From positions 1 through 64,000 of the forward strand of contig NZ_NESS01000009.1 of assembly GCF_002128425.1 (NCBI RefSeq): a DNA stretch of 64,000 bases. Reading direction: 5' to 3'. The stretch is from Gottfriedia acidiceleris (GTDB lineage: Bacteria; Bacillota; Bacilli; Bacillales; Bacillaceae_G). Below the pieces are notes generated by a model. That model was given only the letters and a program-made list of their open reading frames with translations. It did not search any database and was not told the origin of the DNA. Position 1 is the stretch's first letter, and each line of letters begins with the position of its first letter. Shown here piece by piece: positions 24,755 through 33,646 of the stretch. The translations under genes and the position numbers were made by a program.

Positions 24755-26400
24755 AAATATTAATGGTATGTACAGAAAACCTACCAGTACCTCCAGTTTT
24801 AGGTGGTGCGATTCAGACTTATATAGCAGGTAGTTTACCTTATTTAAGTAAAGTACACGATATAACAGTATTAGGTGTTAATGATCCATCATTACCAGAT
24901 GAAGAAACAATCGACGGTGTAAATTATGTACGTGTTCCAGGGAAAGTATTAGAACTATATCGTGAAGGTGTAGTTCAATACATTAAAGGAAATCAATTTG
25001 ATTTAATCCACATTTTTAACAGACCACGTCTTGTACTTCCGATTAGAAAAGTAGCACCAAAATCAAAAATCACATTAAGCATGCATAATGATATGTTTAA
25101 TATTGGGAAAATCGCTGTTGATGAAGCGAATATGGTATTAGAAGAAGTTTCCAGTATTGTTACGGTAAGTGATTATGTAGGAAATGTCATTCGTGAACTT
25201 TATCCTCAAAGTGCAAATAAAATCAGAACAATCTACTCAGGTGTTGATTCTGACCGTTTCTTACCTGGAAATGATTCAAAAATGATTAGTACGAGAAATA
25301 CACTTAGAAAAGAGTTTGGCTTAGAAAATAAAACGGTTATTTTATTTGCAGGAAGACTTTCAGAAAACAAAGGCGTAGACCGTCTAATAAGAGCATTACC
25401 AACACTTTCAAAAACCTTCAAAGATTTAGCTTTAGTCATCGTAGGAAGCAATTGGTTTAGTCAAAATAATGTTACGGACTATGTTGCCTATATTCGAGCT
25501 ATAGCAAAAAAACAAGATGTACCAATTATTACAACAGGGTTTGTATCACCTTTTGAAATACACAACTGGTTTGCTGTAGCCGATTTATTTGTATGTACTT
25601 CATTATGGCAAGAGCCACTTGCAAGGGTTCACTATGAAGCGATGGCAGCTGGACTTCCAATTGTAACAACTGCTCGAGGGGGGAATCCTGAAGTCATTAT
25701 TCCAGGTGAGAATGGATTAATCGTAGAAAATCCAGTCGATCCAAATGAATTCGCTACCAAAATCACAGAAATATTATCAAATAAAACTTTAATGAAGAAT
25801 ATGGGAAGAAAAGGTAGAGAACTTGCAGTTACTAAGTATTTATGGAGTCGTGTAGCGAATGAAATTCTATCTGCATGGAGCCAAACTGAATATGCTTCAT
25901 CTATTTCTCCAGAACAATTAGAACAATATGAACCTCAAACATTATTTAAAACTGCAGTACAAAATACACAGTTGATCGAAACTAATAACAATGTATCTGA
26001 AGTATTAGAACAACCAACAACAGAAATCATTGAAGTAAAAGAGCCAACTGTTGAATCAAAAGTAGAAGAATCAGAAACTCTAACTCAGACTGAAACAGAA
26101 CCAATGGAAAAAATCCTAGTTGAAAAAGCTAAATTAGTTCCAAGAGATAATGTAGTCGTAAAAATTGAGGATTATACCGCTAATACTAATCCAAGGGTAT
26201 TAAAACGAATTAGAAGAGTAACTGATCAGGTTGTAAATAATGTAAATTCAAACTCAAACCCATACCCAAACCCATATGCAAATGAAGTAAGAAGGGTAGG
26301 AAATGGATCTAACAATCAATCTAATCAAGTTAATTCAGAACCTTTTGCATTAAAGAGAATTACAAGCGTCACTGAATTATATAGAAACAGAAATCGATAA
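24751..26400 (+). CDS. CotSA-like family 4 glycosyltransferase with long C-terminal extension
   Basis: 549 residues. The first 385 or so form a GT-B family 4 glycosyltransferase: LGGAIQTYIAGSLPYLSK at the N-terminus, ILFAGRLSENKGVDRLIRALP, and the EPLARVHYEAMAAGLPIVTTARGGNPEVI nucleotide-sugar motif. This resembles CotSA, which is about 377 residues. The remaining 160 are low-complexity and Glu/Thr/Asn-rich, with a repeated short motif (LKRIRRVTDQV near 495 and LKRITSVTELY near 537). The extension may anchor the enzyme in the coat. It is coupled to the CotS gene by a 4-nt overlap. Confidence 0.85.
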   Translation: MKILMVCTENLPVPPVLGGAIQTYIAGSLPYLSKVHDITVLGVNDPSLPDEETIDGVNYVRVPGKVLELYREGVVQYIKGNQFDLIHIFNRPRLVLPIRKVAPKSKITLSMHNDMFNIGKIAVDEANMVLEEVSSIVTVSDYVGNVIRELYPQSANKIRTIYSGVDSDRFLPGNDSKMISTRNTLRKEFGLENKTVILFAGRLSENKGVDRLIRALPTLSKTFKDLALVIVGSNWFSQNNVTDYVAYIRAIAKKQDVPIITTGFVSPFEIHNWFAVADLFVCTSLWQEPLARVHYEAMAAGLPIVTTARGGNPEVIIPGENGLIVENPVDPNEFATKITEILSNKTLMKNMGRKGRELAVTKYLWSRVANEILSAWSQTEYASSISPEQLEQYEPQTLFKTAVQNTQLIETNNNVSEVLEQPTTEIIEVKEPTVESKVEESETLTQTETEPMEKILVEKAKLVPRDNVVVKIEDYTANTNPRVLKRIRRVTDQVVNNVNSNSNPYPNPYANEVRRVGNGSNNQSNQVNSEPFALKRITSVTELYRNRNR

Positions 26401-26433
26401 AAATTTTCATATTATGGAAATTGTCTAAATAGA

Positions 26434-26480
26434 AAGAGGCTGTCTCATAAGGTTAAGGACTTTTGAGATAAGCCTTTTTT
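26434..26480 (+). terminator. Terminator of the cotS-cotSA operon
   Basis: AGGC and TCTCA segments pair with TGAGA and GCCT across an imperfect hairpin that ends in TTTTTT. Confidence 0.65.
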
Positions 26481-26500
26481 AGTTTGAAAATTGAAAGTCG

Positions 26501-26733
26501 ATACCATGAACGATTAACATGGCTAAATTAATGCTTGAGCCGGCTAAATTAACGCTAAAACTTGTGTAATGAATGCCAATACCATGAATGGTAAACATGG
26601 TTAATTAAAGCTTAAACCGCCTTAATCAACGCTCATCCTAGTGCAATGAATGACTATACCGTGAATGGAAAATCTGTCTTAAATAATGCTAAATGGCTCA
26701 ATTAATTTTCATGCCGACGCAATTAATCTTCAA
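26501..26733. repeat. Degenerate tandem repeat, three units of 77-78 bp
   Basis: Units open with ATACCATGAA, ATACCATGAA and ATACCGTGAA at 26501, 26579 and 26656. They share a scattered pattern of ATTAATGC/ATTAACGC, GGCT/CCGCC and ATGAATG motifs. No frame is open through the region. It fills most of the roughly 620-bp space between the cotSA terminator and galU. The rest of that gap (26734-27026) shows no clear feature. Confidence 0.6.
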
Positions 26734-27026
26734 ATCGCCTAATGAATGTCAGACCGAAGTATTTAATACCAAAACACGAATTATATAGTACAAAACTAGT
26801 TCAAATAACACGGAAAATCTCTCAAATATATTTATATTGGTGCATGATTTCCTATAAATATTTCCTTGTAATAGATTGTTCCAGTGTTCTTATTTAAAAA
26901 AACTGAAGGTCAAAAAAAGCTAGTTATTATGTTCTAAACTTTCTAAACATAATAGGTATATATGGTGACAAGTCCTCCTTAAATTACATATAAAGTAGAA
27001 TGAACAAAAGTTTGGAGGCAAGTTTA

Positions 27027-27938
27027 ATGAAAATCCGCAAGGCTATAATTCCCGCTGCTGGTCTCGGGACTCGTTTTTTGCCGGCAACAAAAGCGTTGCC
27101 AAAAGAAATGTTACCTATAGTTGATAAACCAACTATTCAATATATCGTTGAAGAAGCTGTTGCTTCCGGCATTGAGGAAATCATTATTATTAGTGGTAGA
27201 GGCAAACGTGCAATTGAGGATCATTTTGATAAATCATATGAATTAGAAGAATCATTATCTCGAAAAAACAAGCTAACTGTTTTAGAAGAAATGCAGAAAA
27301 TATCCAATATGGTGAAAATCTTTTATGTGCGTCAGAAGGAACCGAAAGGATTAGGAGATGCAATATTATGTGCTAAGAGTTTTATAGGAGATGAACCGTT
27401 TGCTGTTTTGTTAGGGGATGACATCGTTATGTCCAAAACACCTTGCTTACAGCAAATTATTAATGTTTACGAGAAATATAATGCCCCAGTTATTGCTGTT
27501 CAGACTGTACCTGATCAAGAAGTAAGTAAATATGGCGTTATTAAACAAAAAGAAAGTACTTACGATACAAATACAAACCTATTTCAAGTTGAGTGTCTAG
27601 TAGAAAAACCAAAATTGAAAGATGCCCCATCAAATTATGCAATTATGGGACGATACATTCTTACTCCAGAGATTTTCGATATTTTATCAACACTTTCTGT
27701 TGGACAAGGATGCGAATTGCAATTAACTGATGCGATTAATGAATTAAATAAAGATCAGTCTGTCCTAGCATTTAATTTCGAGGGGAAACGTTATGATATT
27801 GGAAATAAAATCGGATTCATAATGGCTACGATTGATTTTGCGATTAATAGAGAAGATATAAAAGATGAAGTGATTGCTTTTTTAAATGAGGTCATATCAA
27901 ATAATGCTCTAAATATGAATATTCAGGAAGTGGATTAA
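27027..27938 (+). CDS. galU: UTP-glucose-1-phosphate uridylyltransferase
   Basis: A 303-residue nucleotidyltransferase making UDP-glucose from glucose-1-phosphate and UTP. Motifs are KAIIPAAGLGTRFLPATKALPKEMLPIVDKP at the N-terminus (nucleotide loop and uridylyl site), FAVLLGDDI, and VEKPKLKDAPSNYAIMGRYIL. ATG at 27027 has GGAGG 8 nt upstream; an ATG nine codons earlier lacks a site. The stop is 1 bp before ugd, so the two form an operon that makes UDP-glucuronate. A housekeeping copy probably exists elsewhere; this one may be dedicated to the spore or surface polysaccharide. Confidence 0.93.
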   Translation: MKIRKAIIPAAGLGTRFLPATKALPKEMLPIVDKPTIQYIVEEAVASGIEEIIIISGRGKRAIEDHFDKSYELEESLSRKNKLTVLEEMQKISNMVKIFYVRQKEPKGLGDAILCAKSFIGDEPFAVLLGDDIVMSKTPCLQQIINVYEKYNAPVIAVQTVPDQEVSKYGVIKQKESTYDTNTNLFQVECLVEKPKLKDAPSNYAIMGRYILTPEIFDILSTLSVGQGCELQLTDAINELNKDQSVLAFNFEGKRYDIGNKIGFIMATIDFAINREDIKDEVIAFLNEVISNNALNMNIQEVD

Positions 27939-27939
27939 C

Positions 27940-29250
27940 TTGAAAATTTCTATATTAGGTACGGGCTATGTAGGTTTAACAACAGGAGTCTGTTTGGCAG
28001 AGATTGGTCACACAGTAACATGTATTGATATAAATGAACTTAAAATTAATAATTTATATGCAGGTATTTCGCCAATATATGAACCAGGGATAGAAGAATT
28101 AATAACTAGAAATATAGAGTTAGGAAAATTATTTTTCACAACCTCATATGATAAAGGCTTAGAAGATGCAAGTGTTATTGTAATTGCAGTAGGTACCCCT
28201 CAAAGAGAAGATGGGGCAGCAGATTTATCCTATCTTGAAAGTGCAGCGATTGATATTGCGAAAAATATTAAACAAGATGTAATTGTTGCTATTAAAAGCA
28301 CGGTTCCGGTTGGAACGAATGAAAACGTAAAGGAAATTATTCAACAAAATTGTAGCAAAGATATTGTAGTTGACGTGGTCTCAAATCCTGAGTTCCTTAG
28401 ACAAGGTTCTGCAATAAAGGATACGATGGAAGCAGATCGAATCATTATTGGTAGCAATAATCAAGAGTCTGCTAGAATTGTTGAAGAAATGTATAAACCG
28501 TTAAATGTACCAATCTTAATTACTAGTATTCGAAGTGCAGAAATGATTAAATATGCATCCAACGCATTTTTAGCTAGTAAAATAAGTTATATAAATAAAA
28601 TTGCAAATCTTTGTGAAGCACTCGGTGCAAATGTTGAAGATGTGGCAAAAGGAATGGGTAAAGATAAACGAATCGGTGAAGCATTTTTATACGCAGGAAT
28701 AGGTTATGGCGGTTCTTGTTTCCCAAAGGATGTTAAAGCATTACTGCATACAGCCGAATTAAATGGGATTGAATTTAGTTTTTTAAAGGAAACGATTTCG
28801 ATAAATAATTTTCAACGCGAATTGCTCGTTAAGAAAGCTATTGAACGATTTGGTATATTAAAAGGGAAAAAGATTGCATGTCTAGGATTATCTTTTAAAC
28901 CAGATACAGACGATATGAGAGAAGCACCTTCTATTAATATTATAAATTCTTTAACTAAATTAGGAGCAGAAGTAATTGCATATGACCCTGTTGCAATTGA
29001 AAACGCAAAAAAAAATCTAGGTAGCAATATTACGTTTGCTAGCTCAATAAATGAGTGTGTAACGGATACAGATGCAATTTTTATTGTTACTGAGTGGAGA
29101 GAATTTAGAGAACTTGACTTACCTAGCATACTAAATAAAATGAAGAATCCAATCATCTTTGACGGAAGAAACTGTATAAAGGAAGACAGAGTAAGAGATT
29201 GTGAGAAAATAGAATATTACCCAGTTGGTAAACCGTCTATCATTAAATAG
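27940..29250 (+). CDS. ugd: UDP-glucose 6-dehydrogenase
   Basis: A 436-residue NAD-dependent enzyme that oxidises UDP-glucose to UDP-glucuronate. It has the N-terminal Rossmann motif GTGYVGLTTG, SNPEFLRQGSA, the catalytic Cys in GIGYGGSCFPKD, and the C-terminal FKPDTDDMREAPS. It starts at TTG, 1 bp after the galU stop, with AGGAAGTGG as ribosome site. Its product is the substrate of the UDP-glucuronate epimerase encoded 4 kb upstream on the other strand. Confidence 0.94.
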   Translation: MKISILGTGYVGLTTGVCLAEIGHTVTCIDINELKINNLYAGISPIYEPGIEELITRNIELGKLFFTTSYDKGLEDASVIVIAVGTPQREDGAADLSYLESAAIDIAKNIKQDVIVAIKSTVPVGTNENVKEIIQQNCSKDIVVDVVSNPEFLRQGSAIKDTMEADRIIIGSNNQESARIVEEMYKPLNVPILITSIRSAEMIKYASNAFLASKISYINKIANLCEALGANVEDVAKGMGKDKRIGEAFLYAGIGYGGSCFPKDVKALLHTAELNGIEFSFLKETISINNFQRELLVKKAIERFGILKGKKIACLGLSFKPDTDDMREAPSINIINSLTKLGAEVIAYDPVAIENAKKNLGSNITFASSINECVTDTDAIFIVTEWREFRELDLPSILNKMKNPIIFDGRNCIKEDRVRDCEKIEYYPVGKPSIIK

Positions 29251-29265
29251 AATAATTAAAAAGAA

Positions 29266-29298
29266 AAAACGACTTTCAATATAAATTGAAGTCGTTTT
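29266..29298 (+). terminator. Terminator after ugd (first of two similar hairpins)
   Basis: AAAACGACTTTCAAT pairs with ATTGAAGTCGTTTT with one bulged base. Confidence 0.85.
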
Positions 29299-29343
29299 CG
29301 TGTTTTAAACAAAGTTAAAAAACTTGATTTTCAGACAGGACTG

Positions 29344-29379
29344 AAACGACTTTCAAACTAATTTGAAGTCGTTTTTATC
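29344..29379. terminator. Second similar terminator facing the HipA-like gene
   Basis: AAACGACTTTCAAA pairs with TTTGAAGTCGTTT. It is nearly the same hairpin as the one 78 bp upstream. The pair separates convergent operons. Confidence 0.85.
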
Positions 29380-29395
29380 TTATTTAGTCACAATT

Positions 29396-30178
29396 CTACT
29401 CATTTTGTTCATGTAATGGACGGTAAATCGTTTTGACAAATTTATGTTTAAGATAAGGGAGAATTTTTTTTCTACGATTTACTAATCTGCCTACAATTGC
29501 CTTTTTGTCTTCCTTTGATAATAACCAATCATCAGGTATTACTTCTACTATTTCTTCTAAAAGCAGTACCGGAAATCTTTGGATGATCTGCAGTTGTTCA
29601 TTAAATTCTTCTTCACTATTTATATATTGGGACATGAATTGATGAGTTGAACTTTTCATTATATTTTGAGGCAAAGTTTCTAACTCCGAAGTTAACCAGC
29701 TATAGGAGCCAAATGCTTCAGCATGGTCAATGATCCAAAGTTTAAATTGATCTAAACTTTCTTCGCGAAGTAAAATATTTTTTCGAGTACGATCACCATT
29801 ACATAGCCAATAATCAAATAAAATGATTCCAGCAAGCTGATTGTTATTTAAAATATTAGGAACTGATACAACTTGGTGACCATTTAACGTTTCAGGTACA
29901 TATAAAGAAGCAAATTGAAACTTTGACTGCCTGACGTTTTCCATATCTATATCCGGTATTGTACTTGAAAATTCTTCAGGAATCGAAACGATTTGAGCAA
30001 AAGGAACTGGTAAATCTAAAAATCTAGCAATGCAATAGGCAACCCATTCGTTTGGTAATGTTTTCTCAAATCCAGACTGAAAATATTTCACAACATAATC
30101 TCTACCATCACTAAAGGTAATTAAATGAGCATTTGATTTTCCTTCTAGTTTTTTAATATAGGAAACTGGTTCAATCAT
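29396..30178 (-). CDS. HipA-like kinase-fold protein paired with a glycosyltransferase
   Basis: 260 residues with a HipA/protein-kinase-like core. It has KSNAHLITFSDGRDYVVKYFQ (nucleotide-binding lobe with the Lys), NGDRTRKN (127-134, catalytic-loop Asp129 and Asn134) and IIDHAEAFG (metal-binding Asp151). It lacks a HipB antitoxin partner. It instead overlaps the end of a family 4 glycosyltransferase gene by 8 nt. The kinase-plus-glycosyltransferase pairing mirrors CotS-CotSA 5 kb away, so a role in modifying spore or envelope glycans is more likely than toxin activity (inference). Confidence 0.7.
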   Translation of the reverse strand: MIEPVSYIKKLEGKSNAHLITFSDGRDYVVKYFQSGFEKTLPNEWVAYCIARFLDLPVPFAQIVSIPEEFSSTIPDIDMENVRQSKFQFASLYVPETLNGHQVVSVPNILNNNQLAGIILFDYWLCNGDRTRKNILLREESLDQFKLWIIDHAEAFGSYSWLTSELETLPQNIMKSSTHQFMSQYINSEEEFNEQLQIIQRFPVLLLEEIVEVIPDDWLLSKEDKKAIVGRLVNRRKKILPYLKHKFVKTIYRPLHEQNE

Positions 30179-31277
30179 TTTGAATCACATCACTATTCGT
30201 ATTACCAATTTTTAACAGATATTCTCGATAAATATCGGCAACTTTTTGAATAGCAAAGTTTTGCTCAACATGTTTGATGGCATTTTGTGAGAGCTTTTGA
30301 TGAAGTTTTTGATTATCAACGATCGAATAAATCTTCTTTACAGCATCCTGTACATCATGTCCTCGAAAAAGCATACCTGTTTCACCTTGGAGAACGATTT
30401 CCGAAATAGGCATTATATTAGAAGCAACAACAGGGACCCCACATGCCATAGATTCAATAAAAGTATTTCCAAATGATTCAACTTTTGTGGTTGCGATCGT
30501 GCAACCACCAGATTGAAGCACTTTTGCGTATACATGGGGCATTTGTTGATAAGGAATGACAGGAAACCATTTGATAATATCGGTTAGACCTTCTTCCTTC
30601 CAAATTAAAGAAAAATCCTCTCGCTGAACACTTTGAGCTCCTCCAATTAACCAGATTTCAATATCCGACCGTTCACTTTTTATCAATTTTGCAACTTCGA
30701 TTAACATTGGCCAATTTTTACGTTTATCCACTCTACCGATACAGCACACAATTTTTTTATTGTTTGGTAGGATTGGAATATTTTCGTATGCGATTTCATC
30801 TTGTGTTAATGGATGGAAAAATGATGTGTCAACACCATTGTAGATTACTTTAATGGGGATATTATCTGTTAAGATGGAGACTAATCTTTTTTGATAATTT
30901 GATGGAACAATAATCGAAACAGGTTCAATCGATCTGAATTTCTTTAAATGAGGCTGTAGTTTCATAAGCTCGGGCGTACGTGCTTCTACAATAACTGGAC
31001 CTTTATATTTAGCTTTTTGTAACCACTTATACGCTGATCCCGTATCTACTACAATGATTGCGTCATATGCATTGTTTTTAATAATATTAATAATTTCATT
31101 TTCGTCCTTCGTTAAATAGACCGGTGCAATATCTTCCATTATGTGTAATCCACCATGATCAGTTGTATATAGAAACTCGGTTTGAATTCCAAACTTTTTA
31201 AAATAAATTGAACGATTCCTCCAGCCAGCATTTACTCCACCAACTGTTAAGAGACGCCAGATTATTAAGACTTTCAA
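30171..31277 (-). CDS. Family 4 glycosyltransferase
   Basis: A 368-residue GT-B enzyme. It has IYNGVDTSFFHP, IVCCIGRVDKRKNWPMLIEVA and ESFGNTFIESMACGVPVVASNIMPISEIV, the last giving the E-x7-E nucleotide-sugar motif. It starts at TTG with GGAGGGG upstream. The downstream HipA-like gene starts before this one ends, so the two are cotranslated. The substrate is unknown; the neighbouring UDP-sugar genes suggest glucuronate- or galacturonate-containing glycans. Confidence 0.85.
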   Translation of the reverse strand: MKVLIIWRLLTVGGVNAGWRNRSIYFKKFGIQTEFLYTTDHGGLHIMEDIAPVYLTKDENEIINIIKNNAYDAIIVVDTGSAYKWLQKAKYKGPVIVEARTPELMKLQPHLKKFRSIEPVSIIVPSNYQKRLVSILTDNIPIKVIYNGVDTSFFHPLTQDEIAYENIPILPNNKKIVCCIGRVDKRKNWPMLIEVAKLIKSERSDIEIWLIGGAQSVQREDFSLIWKEEGLTDIIKWFPVIPYQQMPHVYAKVLQSGGCTIATTKVESFGNTFIESMACGVPVVASNIMPISEIVLQGETGMLFRGHDVQDAVKKIYSIVDNQKLHQKLSQNAIKHVEQNFAIQKVADIYREYLLKIGNTNSDVIQND

Positions 31278-31300
31278 ATTTTCCCCTCCTTAGTTTTAGG

Positions 31301-31344
31301 GTATACAAATAACTTTTAAACCTATTTGAAAACTTATTGTATAC
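31301..31344. repeat. Inverted repeat upstream of the glycosyltransferase
   Basis: GTATACAA (31301-31308) and TTGTATAC (31337-31344), with partly matching inner flanks, 28 bp apart, in the 5' region of the minus-strand operon. It could be an operator pair. TATACAAT on the minus strand also resembles a sigma-E -10 element. Confidence 0.4.
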
Positions 31345-31594
31345 ACGATTACGGCTTTTGACCGGATTCAAATTTTGAATAGTAGTCCTATTTTAGTTAA
31401 TTCAAATTGAGGTAAATTGTAAGGGCAATTAACTACTAACTACAAATATTTATTAGGTTAAAAGCAGAAAAACTTACTTCTATTTTTCCTTGCTCCTAAT
31501 TTAGGGATATGATAATGTATAATAAAAAGAAGTATTAACTGCAACTTTTAAAATAAATGAAGGATAAACTTCATTATCGGAAGGATTAAAAATA

Positions 31595-32449
31595 ATGGAG
31601 CGACCAAATTTTAAATTGTTAGTTAAGGAAAAGTTTTCACAATTATCACCAGGGCAAAAAAAAGTAGCGACTTATATGATTGGAAATCTAGAGGAGTGTG
31701 CTTTTAAAACTGCTTTCCAAATTGGAAAAAAAGCTGATGTAAGTGAAACAACAGTCATTCGTCTCTCATATGCACTCGAATTTGAAGGCTTCAGTGATAT
31801 GCAGTTATGTGTTCAAAATGAGTTTCTTCATTTAAATAAAGCCGATTTTATAAAAGAAAAAGAAGAGATTAAATATGCGGAAGTTCAAAATACTTTTACA
31901 AAAATTATTGAAAATGAAGTAAATATTTTAAGAAACTTATTACAACCTTCGAATCTAGAGGAAATTTCAAAAGCTGTTGAAGCAATTACCTCTGCTGATC
32001 AAGTATTAATAGTTGGTCATCGTGTATCCCACATAGCAGCATATTGGTTTTCGAATACATTAAGCACAATAAGAGGTAACGTAATGTATTGTTCACCAGC
32101 AGGTGACTTTTATGAAAAGTTTTGTAATTTAACAGAAAAATCAGTTGTTGTTGCATTTTCATTTCCAAGGTATGCAAAAGAAACACTTACAATTGCAGAA
32201 TGTACGAAAGAAAATGGAGTAAGTTTGATTTCGGTTACTGATCGATTATTATCTCCAATTGGTCGAATTGCAAATATTGTTCTAACTACAGAAGAAAATG
32301 TAGAAAGTGGTTCTAACTCGATCGCATCAGTTATTAGCCTATTAAATTTAGTGATTGCCGGATTATATGAAAAAGACCAAAAAAGAATTCAAATGTATCA
32401 ACAAAAATTGGAAAAAATCTATTCTACCTATGAAGTATTTATAGAGTAA
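31595..32449 (+). CDS. RpiR/MurR-family transcriptional regulator
   Basis: 284 residues. The N-terminal RpiR helix-turn-helix (LSPGQKKVATYMIGNLEE..., ADVSETTVIRLSYALEFEGFSDMQ) is followed by a SIS sugar-isomerase-like domain (about 125-250; VLIVGHRVSHIAAYWFSNTLSTI, VVVAFSFPRYAKETL). Such regulators usually sense phosphorylated sugars. Here the downstream genes are amino-acid related, so the effector is uncertain. It is the first gene of the operon that runs to 35606, with only 21 bp to the next gene. Confidence 0.9.
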   Translation: MERPNFKLLVKEKFSQLSPGQKKVATYMIGNLEECAFKTAFQIGKKADVSETTVIRLSYALEFEGFSDMQLCVQNEFLHLNKADFIKEKEEIKYAEVQNTFTKIIENEVNILRNLLQPSNLEEISKAVEAITSADQVLIVGHRVSHIAAYWFSNTLSTIRGNVMYCSPAGDFYEKFCNLTEKSVVVAFSFPRYAKETLTIAECTKENGVSLISVTDRLLSPIGRIANIVLTTEENVESGSNSIASVISLLNLVIAGLYEKDQKRIQMYQQKLEKIYSTYEVFIE

Positions 32450-32470
32450 AAACAGTTAGGAGAAAATCTT

Positions 32471-33646
32471 ATGAATCCACAATCTTTTCTTGAGTGTAAT
32501 AAAGAAAATATTTTAAAAACTTATCAAGATTTACATAAGCTAGCAGAGCCTAGTTGGCATGAAGAAAAAACAGCAAAGTATTTAAGAGAACGACTGATTG
32601 ATGCAAACGTTCAGATCAAAACGTTTAAAAATCATTTTGGATTTATTGCTGAAATTAAAGGTCAAAATGATACAGTTGTTGCACTAAGAGCTGATATGGA
32701 TGCACTAGTTCAAGAAGTAGATGGTGTTGTAATGCCAAATCACTCATGTGGTCATGATGCTCATAGTACGATGGTTTTATTTGCAGCGTTGGCTATTTCA
32801 GCAAGTGGAATGAAGCCAAAACATACGATTCGATTTATTTTCCAACCAGCTGAAGAAAAGGGTGAAGGAGCACTTCAAATGATGGAAGATGGAGCATTAA
32901 ATAATGTCATTTCATTGTTTGGCGTACATTTAAGACCGGAAAGAGAAGTGCCTTTTCAAATGGCGTCTCCAGTGATCATACATGGCTCTGCTGAAACGAT
33001 TAAAGGAACAATACGAGGAATTCAGGCTCATGCATCTAGACCTCAAGATGGTATTAATGCAATAGAAGTAGCTGCTGAAATTGTAAGTAAATTAAAACAA
33101 ATAAATTTAAATACGAATATCCCTCATTCAATTAAAATGACGCAAATTCAAACTGAGAATGAAGCATCAAATACGATACCAGAAACGGTAAAGTTTTCAC
33201 TTGATGTTAGAGCGCAAACAAATGATATTATGAATCAATTAAACGCTCGTACTGTTGAGGTTTTTGAGGAAACGATGATTGAAACAAAAGCGAAGATTTC
33301 GTGGTCTATGGAAGAATTTGTTCCAGCGGCCGTACAAAACGAACACGCAATAAAAATTACCGAAAGAGCCATTGCTGAAATGATAGGACGTGAAAACGTA
33401 GTGCCTGAATGTATTTCAAATGGGGGTGAGGACTTCCATTTCTATACAAGTAAATATCCTCAAATTGCTGCCACAATGGTCGGTTTAGGATGTGGATTAG
33501 CTCCGGGGCTACATCATCCTCATATGAGTTTTAATTTAGAAGCACTACATTATGGAGCGAAAATTTTAACTCAAACAGTTTTATTAGCATCAGAACAAGA
33601 ACTATTAAGAGGTGAAGATTATGCTAAGCAAACTGAATCAATCTGA
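32471..33646 (+). CDS. M20-family amidohydrolase (candidate N-succinyl-L-amino acid desuccinylase; AmhX-like)
   Basis: 391 residues with the M20D metal and catalytic motifs: RADMDALVQEVDG, NHSCGHDAHSTM, FQPAEEKGEG and the lid segment GIQAHASRPQDG. It sits in an operon with a GNAT transferase and an enolase-superfamily racemase. In the known D-amino acid conversion pathway an M20 enzyme removes the succinyl group from N-succinyl-L-amino acids, so that role fits. It also resembles B. subtilis AmhX. Its last 26 bases overlap the GNAT gene. Confidence 0.82.
   Translation: MNPQSFLECNKENILKTYQDLHKLAEPSWHEEKTAKYLRERLIDANVQIKTFKNHFGFIAEIKGQNDTVVALRADMDALVQEVDGVVMPNHSCGHDAHSTMVLFAALAISASGMKPKHTIRFIFQPAEEKGEGALQMMEDGALNNVISLFGVHLRPEREVPFQMASPVIIHGSAETIKGTIRGIQAHASRPQDGINAIEVAAEIVSKLKQINLNTNIPHSIKMTQIQTENEASNTIPETVKFSLDVRAQTNDIMNQLNARTVEVFEETMIETKAKISWSMEEFVPAAVQNEHAIKITERAIAEMIGRENVVPECISNGGEDFHFYTSKYPQIAATMVGLGCGLAPGLHHPHMSFNLEALHYGAKILTQTVLLASEQELLRGEDYAKQTESI

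Noticed and set aside
28812-29156. 114-codon minus-strand open frame
   Set aside because: Antisense to the well-supported ugd gene, with no ribosome site and no recognisable domains.
29396-30178. HipBA toxin-antitoxin module
   Set aside because: No HipB-like HTH partner is adjacent; the gene is coupled to a glycosyltransferase instead.
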